64,000 nt of DNA, taken from assembly GCF_024171695.1 (NCBI RefSeq), contig NZ_JAMTCF010000003.1:233548-297547 (forward strand), read 5' to 3'. Shown here piece after piece: positions 1 to 9,575 of this stretch. Every line of letters begins with the position of its first letter. Positions within the stretch are counted from its first letter, which is position 1. Source of the stretch: Actinosynnema pretiosum. Its GTDB lineage: Bacteria > Actinomycetota > Actinomycetes > Mycobacteriales > Pseudonocardiaceae. The notes beneath the pieces are model-generated. The model was not told where the DNA came from, did no database searches, and saw only the letters and a list, made by a program, of their open reading frames with translations. A program made the position numbers and the translations under genes.

Positions 1-49
1 GCCCGCCGTAGTAGAGGTTGTAGCCGTCGACGTAAACACCCACACGCAT
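1..49 (-). CDS. NYN-domain (PIN-like) nuclease family protein, N-terminus only
   Basis: Only the first 16 codons lie in the window, starting at ATG 49-47 and running off the left edge. The peptide reads MRVGVYVDGYNLYYGG. The beta-strand followed by VDGYNL is the signature opening of NYN (PIN-like) domains, where the first aspartate is part of the metal-binding site; members are usually RNases or uncharacterised. The gene follows the anti-sigma gene in the same direction after a 108-nt AT-richer gap, which probably holds its own promoter. In Mycobacterium the thioredoxin reductase gene occupies this place. The family call rests on very few residues. Confidence 0.6.
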   Translation of the reverse strand, partial: MRVGVYVDGYNLYYGG

Positions 50-157
50 GGCCCGACCGTATCGAGCTCACTACCTCAAGTGATCAGTTTTAACTATGAG
101 TCACCGAAAATCCCGCTTTGGGTGCTCCGACCGCCACCATCGGGCCCCAATTCAGAA

Positions 158-1024
158 CTAGCGGTTGATCACCTCGTCGGCCAGCACGCCCTCCGGGTTG
201 GTCGGGCCGCAGGTCTTCGGGTCCAGCACGACCACGCGCCACGAACCCGGCTTGCCCGCCGTCAGGATCGACATGACCGCGTCCCTGCCGTCCAGCTTCA
301 CCGGTGCGAAGCCCACCGGCTTCGACGTGACGCCGCCGCCCGCCAGGCACTGCTCCAGCTTCTCCGGGCTCTCCAGCTGCCCGTAGTCCTTCGCCGCCAG
401 CACCTCGCCGAACACCGGGCCGAAGTTGCCGCCCTCCACCTCCGGCACCCCCGGAGAGGTCGACGTGGGGGCCGCGCTCGGCTGGCCGACGACGTTGTCA
501 CCCGGTCCTGCGGGCTGCGGCACCACGACCACGGCGACGCCCACCACGGCGGCTGCGGCGGTCAGCAGGCCTGCTCCCCAGCCGAGGCGCTTGCGCCTGC
601 GCGCGGCCAGGTCCACCACGTTCGACGGCGGGTGCGCGGCCGACTGCGGGGCCGCCGGTGCGGCGAAAGCCGGGAGCTGCCGTTGCGCGGGGTAACCCGC
701 CTCGGGGAAAGCGGTGGCGCTCGGGGCCTGCTGCGGGATGCCCGGTGCGCCGACCTGCGCAACGCGGGTCCGCTGTTCGGCGGCGATCGCGTCATCCAGT
801 CGGGCGGCCAGGTCTTCAGGCATCCGGGGGACGGGGAGGTTGCTCAGCGCACCCAGGTCGCTCAGCGTGGCGTCGAGCGCGGCGAGGATCTCCTGGGCTT
901 CGGCGTCGTCGGCGATGCGCTCGCGGAGCTCGTTCTCCTCCTCGGCTGTGAGGGCGCCGGCGTGCAGGTCCGCCAGTAGATCGACGGACCACGGCGGCCC
1001 CGGACGCCGCACATTGCCGGTCAT
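158..1024 (-). CDS. SigM-associated membrane anti-sigma factor
   Basis: The protein has 288 residues. A soluble N-terminal part (about 1-110, with a helical region around 20-75 that would hold the sigma factor) is followed by a basic stretch RRRKR, one membrane segment near residues 145-165, and an extracytoplasmic C-terminal domain. This is the layout of membrane-anchored anti-sigma factors such as mycobacterial RsmA. The start chosen at 1024 overlaps the sigM stop in an ATGA arrangement and has GGGAGG just upstream; a longer start at 1036 is possible. Coupled translation with sigM fits a regulator-antiregulator pair. No zinc HXXXCXXC motif is visible, so it is not a classic ZAS protein. Confidence 0.85.
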   Translation of the reverse strand: MTGNVRRPGPPWSVDLLADLHAGALTAEEENELRERIADDAEAQEILAALDATLSDLGALSNLPVPRMPEDLAARLDDAIAAEQRTRVAQVGAPGIPQQAPSATAFPEAGYPAQRQLPAFAAPAAPQSAAHPPSNVVDLAARRRKRLGWGAGLLTAAAAVVGVAVVVVPQPAGPGDNVVGQPSAAPTSTSPGVPEVEGGNFGPVFGEVLAAKDYGQLESPEKLEQCLAGGGVTSKPVGFAPVKLDGRDAVMSILTAGKPGSWRVVVLDPKTCGPTNPEGVLADEVINR

Positions 1025-1632
1025 CGTTCCTCCCACTGACGTTGCTGCTTGACACCATCACCTGGGACGTTCGCACTTGCACTCTGGTTCCGGAGGTGCC
1101 CCAGAACTTTGGCCAGCTTGGCCCTGCCCCTGGCGCACCGCGACTTCACCGTCCCCTCGGCGATGCCGAGCAACCGCGCGGTCTCGGCCACCGAGTACCC
1201 CTCCACGTCCACCAGGACGATCGGGGCGCGCTGCTCCTCGGGCAACTCGTTCAGCGCAGCCTGGACCACCAACCGGGTTTCCCGTTCACTCATCGCGTCA
1301 CGCGGAGCAACCGGCTCGCCGGGGCCTGCCTCGGGCAGCGGCACGGTCGGCCTTGTTTGTCGCCGCCGCAACCGGTCGAGGCAGGCGTTCACGACTATTC
1401 GGTGCAGCCAGGTCGTGACCTGCGACTCGGCCCGGAACCCGGCGGCGGCCCTGAACGCCGAGATGAACGCCTCCTGGAGCGCGTCGGCGGCCTCGTCCGG
1501 GTCGCGCAACGTCCGCAGCGCGACCGCCCACATCCGATCCCGGTGGCGTTTGACCAGCTCGGAGAAGGCGTGCGGGTCACCCGCGGCGTGAGCCGAGATG
1601 AGTTCGGCGTCCGAGCTGGCTGCGGCGGTCAC
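1021..1632 (-). CDS. sigM: ECF RNA polymerase sigma factor SigM
   Basis: A 203-residue group 4 sigma factor. Region 2 (about 20-90) contains DEAADALQEAF and the -10 recognition helix with TTWLHRIVVNACLDRLRRR. Region 4 (about 125-180) carries LPEEQRAPIVLVDVEGYSVAE and the HTH GIAEGTVKSRCARGR. It probably controls cell-envelope or oxidative-stress genes, as SigM does in mycobacteria. The name rests on the sequence class and on the neighbours MurJ, DUF6049, Nudix and PcnA, which flank sigM in Mycobacterium and Streptomyces. The GTG start lies 85 nt beyond a strong terminator-like hairpin, so sigM-anti-sigM may be transcribed partly from its own promoter. Confidence 0.9.
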   Translation of the reverse strand: MTAAASSDAELISAHAAGDPHAFSELVKRHRDRMWAVALRTLRDPDEAADALQEAFISAFRAAAGFRAESQVTTWLHRIVVNACLDRLRRRQTRPTVPLPEAGPGEPVAPRDAMSERETRLVVQAALNELPEEQRAPIVLVDVEGYSVAETARLLGIAEGTVKSRCARGRAKLAKVLGHLRNQSASANVPGDGVKQQRQWEER

Positions 1633-1716
1633 GCGGGAGAGCGTATCGGCTCACCGGCGTGCTACCGCCAGTGCGGGTCCGGAATCCCGCCGCCCTCGAA
1701 GGCCCCTGACGGCCGA

Positions 1717-1749
1717 ACGGCGGGTCCCCCACAAGTGGGGACCCGCCGT
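1717..1749 (-). terminator. Hairpin between pseudokinase gene and sigM
   Basis: A perfect 13-bp stem (1717-1729 with 1737-1749) encloses a 7-nt loop. It sits between the stop of the pseudokinase gene (1772) and the sigM start (1632), so it probably ends or attenuates the upstream Nudix-to-pseudokinase transcript. No clear U-run follows, as is common in actinomycetes. Confidence 0.75.
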
Positions 1750-1771
1750 CCGGGAAGAGCCGTCGAGCGTC

Positions 1772-3280
1772 CTACTGGGCCCGCACGTACACCACCTCGG
1801 CGATCTCGGACTGGCTGCCCTTGTCGTGCTCGGCCAGCTTCGTCACCCACACCAGCAGGTGCTGCGAGGCCTCGTGCTCGCCCAGCTGCACCTGCGTCTG
1901 CCCGGCCGCCAGCGTGGCCTGGGCGATCACCTTGGTCTCCTCCAGCGGCGCGTCGTTGGACGGCGCCGTCCGGATCTCCACGACCGTGCCCGCGCTCGGC
2001 GACGTCACCGACACCGACGCCATCCGCAGCGGCTCCGCGAACGACGCCATCAACCCGATGCCGGGCTTCACCGCCGGGAACGGCTGCGCGTACTCCTCGG
2101 TCTGCCACACCGTGGTCGGGTTGTTGTCCACGGCCCGGTTGGCCCGGTTCGGGTTGTCCGGCGCGTTCATCACGTCGTACACGCCCACCGACGCGGGCTG
2201 CACCGGCTCGGCGGGCACCGGGGCCTCCGGCTGGCCCGGCTGGGACGACTGGCCGACCACCACGGTCGGCCCGCTGCCCTTGGACGTGTCGGTGCTGAAG
2301 AAGCTGACGATCTGGAAGCCCAGCCACCCGATGACCGCGAGCGTCAGCAGCGCCAGCACGCCGACGCTGATCATCAGCTTCCGGTTGTGCTCCCGCCCGG
2401 CGACGGGCCGCTGGGTCGTCCACACGACCCCGTCGTCCTTGCCGCCGCCGACCGGCTCGATCATCGCCGTCTGCGCCTCGGACCGGGAGATCTGGTCCAG
2501 CACCTGCAGGATCGCCGCGCTGGTCCGGATGCCGCCCGGCGTGTCCTGGAGGCTCCGCACGGCCACCGACGACAGCTCGTGCGGTAGGTGCGGGTTCAGC
2601 GCGCTCGGCGCGACCGGCGAGCCGTCCTGACCGGTCGCGGCCGGTCGGTAGCCCTCGGGGGCGCCCGGCAGCGGCCACCGCGCCGTCAGCAGCAGGTACA
2701 GCAGGGCGCCGAGGCCCCGCACGTCGTCGCGCGCGATCGCCTCCGGCCTGGGGCCGGGGAACGCCAGCCGCAGCCTGCCCTCCGGGGTGACCCGGACGCG
2801 CTGCGGGTGGTCCGCGCCGAGCACGAGGCCCGCGTGGTGCGCGCCCTCGACGGCCGCCGCCAGGTGCTCGACCAGCGTGGTCGTCGCGCCCGCGCTCAGC
2901 GCGCCGCCCGCCAGCAGCTCCACCAGGTCGGTGCCCTGGGTCCAGTCGGCCACGATGATCGCGAGGATGCCCTCGGTGAACTTCACGCCGTTGCCGGGCG
3001 TGAGCACCTCCATCACCCGAGCGACACCGGGGTGGGTGAAGCTGGACGCGTGCATGGCCCGCTCGGCGGTCCGCTTCGCGCGCGTGGCCGCCGCGTGGTC
3101 GGTGTGGATCCCGACCAGCACGGTGAGCGCCACGTCGCGGCCCAGCTGACCGTCCCGCGCGTGCCAGAGCTGCGCGTCGCACCGGTTGTCCCGCCCGCAC
3201 AGCGCCAGCAGCCGGTACCTGCCGTCGCCGATGACCCCGCCGGGAACCAACGGGGTGCTGTGGGCCTGACCGCCGCTCAC
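1772..3280 (-). CDS. Membrane-anchored pseudokinase of the MurJ partner type
   Basis: The 502-residue protein has a protein-kinase-like fold (about 15-275), a membrane segment near 300-325 and an extracytoplasmic C-terminal domain (about 370-502, discoidin/jelly-roll-like) after a Pro-rich linker. Catalytic residues are missing: the VAxK lysine position reads DVALTVLV, and no HRD or DFG motif can be found in GLVLGADHPQRVRVT and RLAFPGPRPE. In M. tuberculosis the equivalent pseudokinase is fused to MviN/MurJ and, once phosphorylated, recruits the FHA protein FhaA to regulate peptidoglycan synthesis. Here it is a separate gene 37 nt after murJ. A regulatory scaffold role is inferred from that homology and context. 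Confidence 0.85.
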   Translation of the reverse strand: MSGGQAHSTPLVPGGVIGDGRYRLLALCGRDNRCDAQLWHARDGQLGRDVALTVLVGIHTDHAAATRAKRTAERAMHASSFTHPGVARVMEVLTPGNGVKFTEGILAIIVADWTQGTDLVELLAGGALSAGATTTLVEHLAAAVEGAHHAGLVLGADHPQRVRVTPEGRLRLAFPGPRPEAIARDDVRGLGALLYLLLTARWPLPGAPEGYRPAATGQDGSPVAPSALNPHLPHELSSVAVRSLQDTPGGIRTSAAILQVLDQISRSEAQTAMIEPVGGGKDDGVVWTTQRPVAGREHNRKLMISVGVLALLTLAVIGWLGFQIVSFFSTDTSKGSGPTVVVGQSSQPGQPEAPVPAEPVQPASVGVYDVMNAPDNPNRANRAVDNNPTTVWQTEEYAQPFPAVKPGIGLMASFAEPLRMASVSVTSPSAGTVVEIRTAPSNDAPLEETKVIAQATLAAGQTQVQLGEHEASQHLLVWVTKLAEHDKGSQSEIAEVVYVRAQ

Positions 3281-3317
3281 GCTGCCGAGGGTACGGGACG
3301 TGGCGGTCGCTCCGCGT

Positions 3318-4952
3318 TCACCGGCGACGCACCAGACGGATCACCTTGTCGAGCACGGGCTTGACCTCGGGCACCCGGAACAGCGCCATCAGGCCGAAGC
3401 TCAGCGGCAGTCCGACGACCGTCTGGACCACCAGCTCGCACGCGGCCCTGGGAACGGGGTTCTCCAGGCCCAGCAGGGCGACCAGGCCCCACGCCAGCGC
3501 GGTGGCGATGGCGAACGCGATCGCCGACGCCACCAGGGACAGGCACACCGTCCACACCGTGTAGCCGGTGCGCAGCCTGCCCAGCCGCACCCGCAGCCAC
3601 AGCTGGCCCACCAGGCTGCCCACCACGAAGCTCAGCGACATCGCGATGGACACGCCCGCCGCCAGCTTGTCCGGGGGCGAGATCGCCAGGAACGCGTACA
3701 GCAGCCCGATCCGGACCAGGACGATGACGCCCTGGATGATCGTCGGCGTCCGCGCGTCCTTGAGCGCGTAGAACACCCGCAGCTGGAGCAGCGTGATCGC
3801 GTACGGCACCAGGCCGAACGCGGACAGCGCCAGCGCCGTGCCGACCCGCTCGCCGCCCTCCAGCCCGGACGCGCCGTGCGAGAACACCGCGACGCCGATC
3901 GACACGCCCGCGACCGTCATCAGCGCGCTGAACGGCATGAGCATGATCGCCGACATCCGGTTGCCCAGCGACAGGTCGCCGACCAGGGACTGGGTGTCGT
4001 TCTCGGCCGCCGCCCGGCTCATCTTGGGCATCAGCGCGGTCAGCAGCGACACGCCCAGCACGCCGTACGGCACCTGCGCGACGAGCCACTGGAAGTTGTA
4101 CGCGGTCAGCGCGCCCGTGCCGTTCATGGCGACGCGGGTCAGCACGATCATGCTGACGAAGCCGAGGCCCACGTACAGCAGCACCCAGAACGCCAGCCCG
4201 CCGAACTCGGCGAGCCTGCGGTCCCAGCCCCACCGCCAGCGGAACTTGAAGCCGGTCCGCTTCATCGCGGGCAGCAGCACCGACGCCTGCACCGCGACGC
4301 CGAGCATCGTGCCGAGGCCCAGGATCAGCAGCTTCGGCTCGCCCATCCGCACCGGGTCCAGCGTGATCTCGCCGGGGACCAGCGCGTAGACCGCCAGGGT
4401 CACGATCACCACGACGTTGTTCAGCACCGGGGCCCAGGTGGGCAGGCCGAACACGTTCTTGGTGTTCAGGATCGCGCCCAGCAGCGCCGACAGGCCGTAG
4501 AACACGATGCCGGGCAGCACCAGGTAGGCGAACGCGGTGACCAGCTCGGGCTTGGCCTGGTCCGCGTCGCCGACGAACAGCGCCGTCAGCAGCGGGGCGC
4601 AGGCGAGCGCGATGATCGTGCCGATGCCCAGCAGCGTCACCGCCATGGTGACCAGCCACTGCGCGTAGGACTCCCCGCCGTCGGGGTCCTCCTTCTCGGC
4701 GCGCACCAGCATCGGGATGGCCACGCTGGTGAGCACGCCGCCGAGCAGCAGCTCGTTGATCATCGTGGGCAGCGTGGTCGCCGCCTGGTACGAGTCGTTC
4801 AGCGCGCCCGAGCCGATGATCGTGATGAGCATCAGCTTGGACAGCAGGCCGGAGGCGCGGCTGACGATCGTGGCGACGGCCATCGAGCCGCTGGCCTGCG
4901 CCAGCGACGGCTCTTGCTTGGACTGCTCTTGTGCTGTGGTGGGTCCGCTCAA
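3318..4952 (-). CDS. murJ: Lipid II flippase MurJ (MviN)
   Basis: About 544 residues with some 14 predicted membrane helices. It has the MATE/MurJ features of the family: the opening MAVATIVSRASGLLSKLMLI, the conserved NDSYQAATTLPTMINELLLGG, and arginines in the early helices. It flips lipid II across the inner membrane for peptidoglycan synthesis. The start chosen is TTG at 4952, which overlaps the TGA of the upstream DUF6049 gene; the internal ATG at 4883 has no ribosome site and would lose a short polar N-terminus. Unlike the mycobacterial protein it ends after the transporter domain (RLVRRR), and the pseudokinase is encoded next door. Confidence 0.93.
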   Translation of the reverse strand: MSGPTTAQEQSKQEPSLAQASGSMAVATIVSRASGLLSKLMLITIIGSGALNDSYQAATTLPTMINELLLGGVLTSVAIPMLVRAEKEDPDGGESYAQWLVTMAVTLLGIGTIIALACAPLLTALFVGDADQAKPELVTAFAYLVLPGIVFYGLSALLGAILNTKNVFGLPTWAPVLNNVVVIVTLAVYALVPGEITLDPVRMGEPKLLILGLGTMLGVAVQASVLLPAMKRTGFKFRWRWGWDRRLAEFGGLAFWVLLYVGLGFVSMIVLTRVAMNGTGALTAYNFQWLVAQVPYGVLGVSLLTALMPKMSRAAAENDTQSLVGDLSLGNRMSAIMLMPFSALMTVAGVSIGVAVFSHGASGLEGGERVGTALALSAFGLVPYAITLLQLRVFYALKDARTPTIIQGVIVLVRIGLLYAFLAISPPDKLAAGVSIAMSLSFVVGSLVGQLWLRVRLGRLRTGYTVWTVCLSLVASAIAFAIATALAWGLVALLGLENPVPRAACELVVQTVVGLPLSFGLMALFRVPEVKPVLDKVIRLVRRR

Positions 4953-7243
4953 CTCGCGCTCGACTTCTCCGGCGTCGCCGGCATCTGGTCCTCGTGCTGG
5001 ATCTCGTCCGCCACCCTGGCGGCAGCGGCCTTCGACGCCCGCACCCGCCGGTAGATCCGGCGTCCGGACAGCAGGACGAGCAGGGCCGCCGCCGCGCCCG
5101 TGATGACGATGGTGATGGTCCCGTAGGAGTTGGAGGAGACCTCCAGCCGGGCCCGGTCGCCCAGCTCGACGCCGTTCGGCGTGGTCAGCCGCACGTGCAC
5201 GCTGAACTTGCCGAACCGCAGCGCCTCCAGCGGCACCATGACCTGCCGGGCGCCGCGCGCGGGCAGCACCAGGTCCGGCATCTGCGTCACGGACACGCCG
5301 GGCACGTCCTCGACGACGACCCGCACCGTGATGCGCACGTCCAGCTTGTTGGAGATGTTCACCGGGATCGGGCTGTTGTCCGAGCCGAGCAGGATCGGGC
5401 TGGCCGGCTCCGCCACGGTGACCTGGGACTCCAGGCCGTCGATGCGGTCGAGCCCGACGGACAGCGCCCGCCGGGCCGCCGCCTCGTCGCCGCGCCACGC
5501 CCCGGAGGCCGCGCGCAGCAGCGCCAGCCGCAGCGGGGCCACCAGGTCCTCGGGCGTGGCGGCTGCGGCGTCCTGCTGGCTCATCGAGGAGGCGATGTCC
5601 TGCACGCCGCGCCACGCCCGCGCCAGCTCGGCGGTCACCACCGGGGACACCTCGGCGGCGCCCGCCTCCACCGGGTAGCTCAGCGCCGCGCTCTGCCCGG
5701 AGGGGGTGGTGTCGAGCAGCGACTCCAGGCCGACCGGCTTGGCGTAGCCGCTGGACACCAGCGACTTCATCGTCTGCAGGAACATGGTGATCTCACCCTC
5801 GGGCGCGTTCCAGCGCCGGGGCGGCGCGACCACCACGTTCTGGCCGTTGCCCTGGAACCCGGTGCGGAACGCCAGCGCCGCGAGCGCGTTCTGCACCGAC
5901 ACGGCCTGCTCGGTGCCCGCCGTGGTGGCGCCCGCGATCAGGCTGGTCGTGCCCACCAGCGCGTCGGACACCATCGTGTCGACGCGGGCGGCCGAGGCCT
6001 TCTTGTCGCCGCCGACGGTCACCGGGCCGGTGCCCGTCGTGCCCGCGACGGCCTGCTGCTCCAGCACGAGCCCGGTGACGCCCTGGCCGGTCAGCCGGTC
6101 GAGGGTGGCCTGGTCGAGGACGCCGTCCTCGGGCCACACCACGCCCTGCAGCGGCTTCTGGGACTCCAGCACGTCGCCGACCACCCGCGCGCCCTCGGTC
6201 AGCGCGTTCGAGGCCAGGTCGCCGAGCCCGGCGCGGCTGAGCGCCACCAGGTCGGCGTCCGCGTCGGCCAGCGCGACCACGCACTTGCCGGACACCTGCC
6301 TGCGCAGCTGGTCCAGCCACAGCTTGGCGTCCTCGCCGCCCTTGCCCGCGCCCTGGCCGCGCACCTGGTAGCCCTGGGACATGACCTTGACGGTGCGCAG
6401 CAGGTCGGGGTCGACGGCCAGGCAGACCGAACCGGCCAGCTCGCCGTCGAGCGCCGACTTGTAGCCCTCCAGCAGGCCGTACAGCCTGCCGCCGCGCGCG
6501 AGCGAGGCCGCCAGCTCGTCGTCCGTCAGCACCGACTTGTCACCGGGGAGCTGCTCGACCACGCGCGGCCGGTCGGCCAGCGGCCACAGCAGCGTCAGCT
6601 GCGAGCCGCCGCCGGGCGCGTTCTGCGTCGTGCCGCCGGGGACGGTCAGCACCGGCAGCAGCGTGCTCAGCGCGGCCAGCCGCGCCCGCCCGCCGAAGTC
6701 CGGGGTGCCGTTGATGTTGGCCAGCACCGGGTAGATGCCGGGCTCGTCGACCCGCAGCGACTTGGGGTCGTCGCCGTGCAGCGGCACGGTCAGGGTGAAG
6801 TCCTTGCTCTCGCCGCGCTCCAGCTTGTCGGCGATCTTGGTGAACAGCGGCTGCTCGACCTCGGAGTCCCCGCCCTCGCGCAGCGCCGTGCGAACTTCCT
6901 CCTCCTTGGTCAGCGCGTTGCCGCGCTCCAACCTCAGGTCGATGTCGCGCAGCAGGCGGTCACCCACGTTGGTGATCTTGCCGCTGATCGTGACCGAGTC
7001 GCTGCTGCCCGCCATCACCACGCGCGGGCTGAGCTGCTCGACGTCGAGCCTGAGGAAGATCTGCGGCTGCGGACCTTGCTTCGACACCGCCCGCGTGGCC
7101 CAGACCTGGGTCGCGGGTGGTGGTTCTCCGATGGTGCTGCGGGCTTCCGCCTCCGGGGCGTCGGCGCTCGCCGCGGGCGCGGCAGCCGCACCAGCGACGA
7201 GCAGCGTCGACGCCGCGGCCAGCACGGACAGCAGCCGTTTCAC
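4949..7243 (-). CDS. DUF6049 family secreted membrane-anchored protein
   Basis: A 764-residue exported protein: signal peptide at 1-27 ([20 protein letters not shown]), a long extracytoplasmic part, and one C-terminal membrane segment near 715-740 ([18 protein letters not shown]) with a short basic cytoplasmic tail. It corresponds by position and architecture to mycobacterial Rv3909 and to the DUF6049 family of actinobacteria, found between the Nudix and MurJ genes. Function is unknown; conserved linkage to murJ suggests an envelope role. It overlaps the Nudix stop by 4 nt and the murJ start by a few nt, so the three are translationally coupled. Confidence 0.85.
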   Translation of the reverse strand: MKRLLSVLAAASTLLVAGAAAAPAASADAPEAEARSTIGEPPPATQVWATRAVSKQGPQPQIFLRLDVEQLSPRVVMAGSSDSVTISGKITNVGDRLLRDIDLRLERGNALTKEEEVRTALREGGDSEVEQPLFTKIADKLERGESKDFTLTVPLHGDDPKSLRVDEPGIYPVLANINGTPDFGGRARLAALSTLLPVLTVPGGTTQNAPGGGSQLTLLWPLADRPRVVEQLPGDKSVLTDDELAASLARGGRLYGLLEGYKSALDGELAGSVCLAVDPDLLRTVKVMSQGYQVRGQGAGKGGEDAKLWLDQLRRQVSGKCVVALADADADLVALSRAGLGDLASNALTEGARVVGDVLESQKPLQGVVWPEDGVLDQATLDRLTGQGVTGLVLEQQAVAGTTGTGPVTVGGDKKASAARVDTMVSDALVGTTSLIAGATTAGTEQAVSVQNALAALAFRTGFQGNGQNVVVAPPRRWNAPEGEITMFLQTMKSLVSSGYAKPVGLESLLDTTPSGQSAALSYPVEAGAAEVSPVVTAELARAWRGVQDIASSMSQQDAAAATPEDLVAPLRLALLRAASGAWRGDEAAARRALSVGLDRIDGLESQVTVAEPASPILLGSDNSPIPVNISNKLDVRITVRVVVEDVPGVSVTQMPDLVLPARGARQVMVPLEALRFGKFSVHVRLTTPNGVELGDRARLEVSSNSYGTITIVITGAAAALLVLLSGRRIYRRVRASKAAAARVADEIQHEDQMPATPEKSSAS

Positions 7244-7764
7244 GCCGACTCCGCTCCATCCAGGTCAACGCCGAACTCGGCGAGCAGTTCGGCGGCGCGG
7301 CGCACCAGGCGCCGCTCGTCCGCGTAGGCGAGCCGTTCGTCCAGTTCGCCAAGGGGCACCCACGCCACCTCGGTGACCTCCACGTCTTCGTCGGAAAGGT
7401 CGCCGCCCAGCGCTTCGAGGAGGAAGTGGTGGACGGTCTTGTGGACCCTGCGGTCCTCGGCTGCGAACCAGTAGTCGATCGAGCCGAGCGGCCGCATTAC
7501 CCTGCTATGAATACCGGTTTCCTCCCGGACCTCTCGCACCGCGGTCCGCTCCGGGGTCTCACCAGGCTCTATGTGTCCCTTCGGGAGCGACCAGAGGAGC
7601 CTGCCGCGCCGATCGAGCCGCCCGATGACGGCCGCGAGGCCTCGGGTGACGTCCACCACGAGCCCTCCCGCGGACGTCTCGTCCACCGACTTCAACCGCC
7701 GACCGCGCCGCCGGGGCCTGCGCCTCGGGGCCGGTCCGCCGGTGCCGCCGGAGGACTGGGACAT
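7240..7764 (-). CDS. Nudix hydrolase (MutT4-like)
   Basis: 174 residues. After a basic, Gly/Pro-rich N-terminal tail (1-27) comes a Nudix domain with a complete Nudix box [20 protein letters not shown] followed by TGI (about residues 63-85), matching GX5EX7REUXEEXGU, so it should bind Mg2+ and hydrolyse a nucleoside-diphosphate-linked substrate. The substrate cannot be read from sequence. It is the first gene of the minus-strand cluster and lies back to back with pcnA (93-nt divergent gap), the same arrangement as mutT4/pcnA in mycobacteria. Confidence 0.9.
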   Translation of the reverse strand: MSQSSGGTGGPAPRRRPRRRGRRLKSVDETSAGGLVVDVTRGLAAVIGRLDRRGRLLWSLPKGHIEPGETPERTAVREVREETGIHSRVMRPLGSIDYWFAAEDRRVHKTVHHFLLEALGGDLSDEDVEVTEVAWVPLGELDERLAYADERRLVRRAAELLAEFGVDLDGAESA

Positions 7765-7857
7765 GGCCCTGATGGTAGTGCGCGGGCGTCGCCACGGGCC
7801 GTCTGCCGATCATCGCCGGCGGTAACCGCTTTGCCAGGGCGGATACGCTGACTCTTC

Positions 7858-9426
7858 GTGTCTGGAACGAACGTGTCCGCCGCGCAGGACAATGCCATCG
7901 TGGAGCTGCTCAGCACCTTCCCCGTGGCCGACGAGCTCGCCGCCCGCTTCGCCGACGCGGGGCACCGGTTGTACCTCGTCGGCGGGAGCGTGCGCGACGC
8001 GCTGCTCGGGAGGTCGGCCGGGGACGACTTCGACCTGGACTTCACCACCGACGCCCGGCCGGAGCAGATCCAGCGGCTGCTGTCCGGCTGGGCGGACGCG
8101 CTGTGGGACACCGGGATCGCGTTCGGCACGGTCGGCGCGACCAAGCACGGCCGGACCGTCGAGGTCACGACCTTCCGCGCGGACGCCTACGACGGGGTGA
8201 CCCGCAACCCCGAGGTGACCTTCGGCGACACCGTCGAGGGCGACCTGGTCCGGCGCGACTTCACGGTCAACGCGATGGCGTACGACCTGGTCGGCCGGGA
8301 GCTGGTCGACCCGACCGGCGGTCGCGAGGCGCTCGCCGCGATGGTGCTCGACACGCCCGCGACGCCGCAGCAGTCGTTCGGCGACGACCCGCTGCGGATG
8401 CTGCGCGCGGCCCGGTTCGTGTCGCAGCTCGGCTTCACGCCCGCCGACCGGGTGGTCGAGGCGATGACCGCCATGGCGGGCGAGCTGGCGCGGATCACGC
8501 CGGAGCGGGTGCAGCAGGAGCTGTCGAAGCTGCTGTGCGGCGCGCACCCCAGGCGCGGCGTCGAGCTGTTCGAGTCCACCGGGCTCGCGGCCGAGGTGCT
8601 GCCCGAGCTGCCCGCGATGCGGCTGGAGATCGACGAGCACCACCAGCACAAGGACGTGTTCGACCACTCGCTGGTCGTGCTCCAGCAGGCGATCGACCTG
8701 GAGGACGAGGACAACTCCCCCGACCTGGTGCTGCGGCTCGCGGCGCTGCTGCACGACATCGGCAAGCCGGGGACGCGGCGGTTCGAGTCCGGCGGCGGCG
8801 TCTCGTTCCACCACCACGAGGTGCTCGGCGCGAAGATGGTGCGCAAGCGCTTGCGGGCCCTGCGGTACTCCAAGGAGGTCGTGGAGGAGGTCGCCCAGCT
8901 GGTGTACCTCCACCTGCGGTTCCACGGGTACGGCAACGGCGAGTGGACCGACTCGGCGGTGCGCCGCTACGCGACCGACGCGGGCCCGCTGCTGAGCAGG
9001 CTGCACAAGCTCGTGCGGGCCGACTGCACCACGCGCAACAAGCGCAAGGCGAACGCGCTCCAGCGCACCTACGACGGCCTGGAGGAGCGGATCGACCGGC
9101 TGGCCGCCGAGGAGGACCTGCGCCGGGTGCGGCCGGACCTGGACGGCAACGAGATCATGCGGCTGCTCGGGCTGCCGCCGGGTCCGCAGGTCGGGCGGGC
9201 CTGGAAGTTCCTCAAGGAGCTGCGGCTGGACCGGGGGCCGCTGGACCGCGACGAGGCCGAGGTGGAGCTGCTGGCCTGGGCGCGCGCCGAGGGCGTCGGG
9301 TCGGCGGGCGTCGGGTCGGCGGGCGCGGGGTCGGCGGGAGCAGCCGGGGCGTCCGGTGGGGCGGCGGCCGAGGGGTTGCCCGAAGGGGCTGACTCCGAGG
9401 GCGCGTCCGACGCCGAATCGCGGTAA
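7858..9426 (+). CDS. pcnA: CCA tRNA nucleotidyltransferase
   Basis: 522 residues. The N-terminal class II nucleotidyltransferase core shows LVGGSVRDALLG and the metal-binding DFDLDFTTDA (about residues 40-65), followed by RRDFTVNAMAYD and the RNA-binding region with DPLRMLRAARF. A C-terminal HD domain has HHHEVLGAK and LLHDIGKPG (about 295-325). It adds or repairs the 3' CCA of tRNAs; the gene name pcnA is inherited from mycobacterial annotation and poly(A) activity is less likely. The start is GTG 7858. The last 45 residues are a low-complexity Gly/Ala/Ser tail with GVGSA-type repeats. Confidence 0.93.
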   Translation: MSGTNVSAAQDNAIVELLSTFPVADELAARFADAGHRLYLVGGSVRDALLGRSAGDDFDLDFTTDARPEQIQRLLSGWADALWDTGIAFGTVGATKHGRTVEVTTFRADAYDGVTRNPEVTFGDTVEGDLVRRDFTVNAMAYDLVGRELVDPTGGREALAAMVLDTPATPQQSFGDDPLRMLRAARFVSQLGFTPADRVVEAMTAMAGELARITPERVQQELSKLLCGAHPRRGVELFESTGLAAEVLPELPAMRLEIDEHHQHKDVFDHSLVVLQQAIDLEDEDNSPDLVLRLAALLHDIGKPGTRRFESGGGVSFHHHEVLGAKMVRKRLRALRYSKEVVEEVAQLVYLHLRFHGYGNGEWTDSAVRRYATDAGPLLSRLHKLVRADCTTRNKRKANALQRTYDGLEERIDRLAAEEDLRRVRPDLDGNEIMRLLGLPPGPQVGRAWKFLKELRLDRGPLDRDEAEVELLAWARAEGVGSAGVGSAGAGSAGAAGASGGAAAEGLPEGADSEGASDAESR

Positions 9427-9448
9427 CGGGCTGGTCAGGGCGCTGCGA

Positions 9449-9481
9449 CCGGGAGGTGGTCCGATCCGGACGACCACCCGG
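9449..9481 (+). terminator. Terminator-like hairpin after pcnA
   Basis: An imperfect inverted repeat (GGTGGTCC against GGACGACCACC, with flanking CCGG pairs) begins about 22 nt after the pcnA stop and precedes the promoter region of the next gene. Confidence 0.55.
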
Positions 9482-9496
9482 AGTGACCAATTTGCT

Positions 9497-9515
9497 GCGA
9501 AGTGTTAGCGAAGTG
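9497..9515 (+). promoter_or_regulatory. Direct-repeat candidate operator before the LuxR-type gene
   Basis: GCGAAGTG occurs twice with start-to-start spacing of 11 bp, one helical turn, about 65 nt before the start codon. This spacing suits two DNA-binding monomers on one face of the helix. Autoregulation is only a guess. Confidence 0.35.
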
Positions 9516-9575
9516 GCTACCGGTTGCGAGAGCATGACCCTGTGTGCGTCCGACGCGCACGGGGGGTGATGACGC

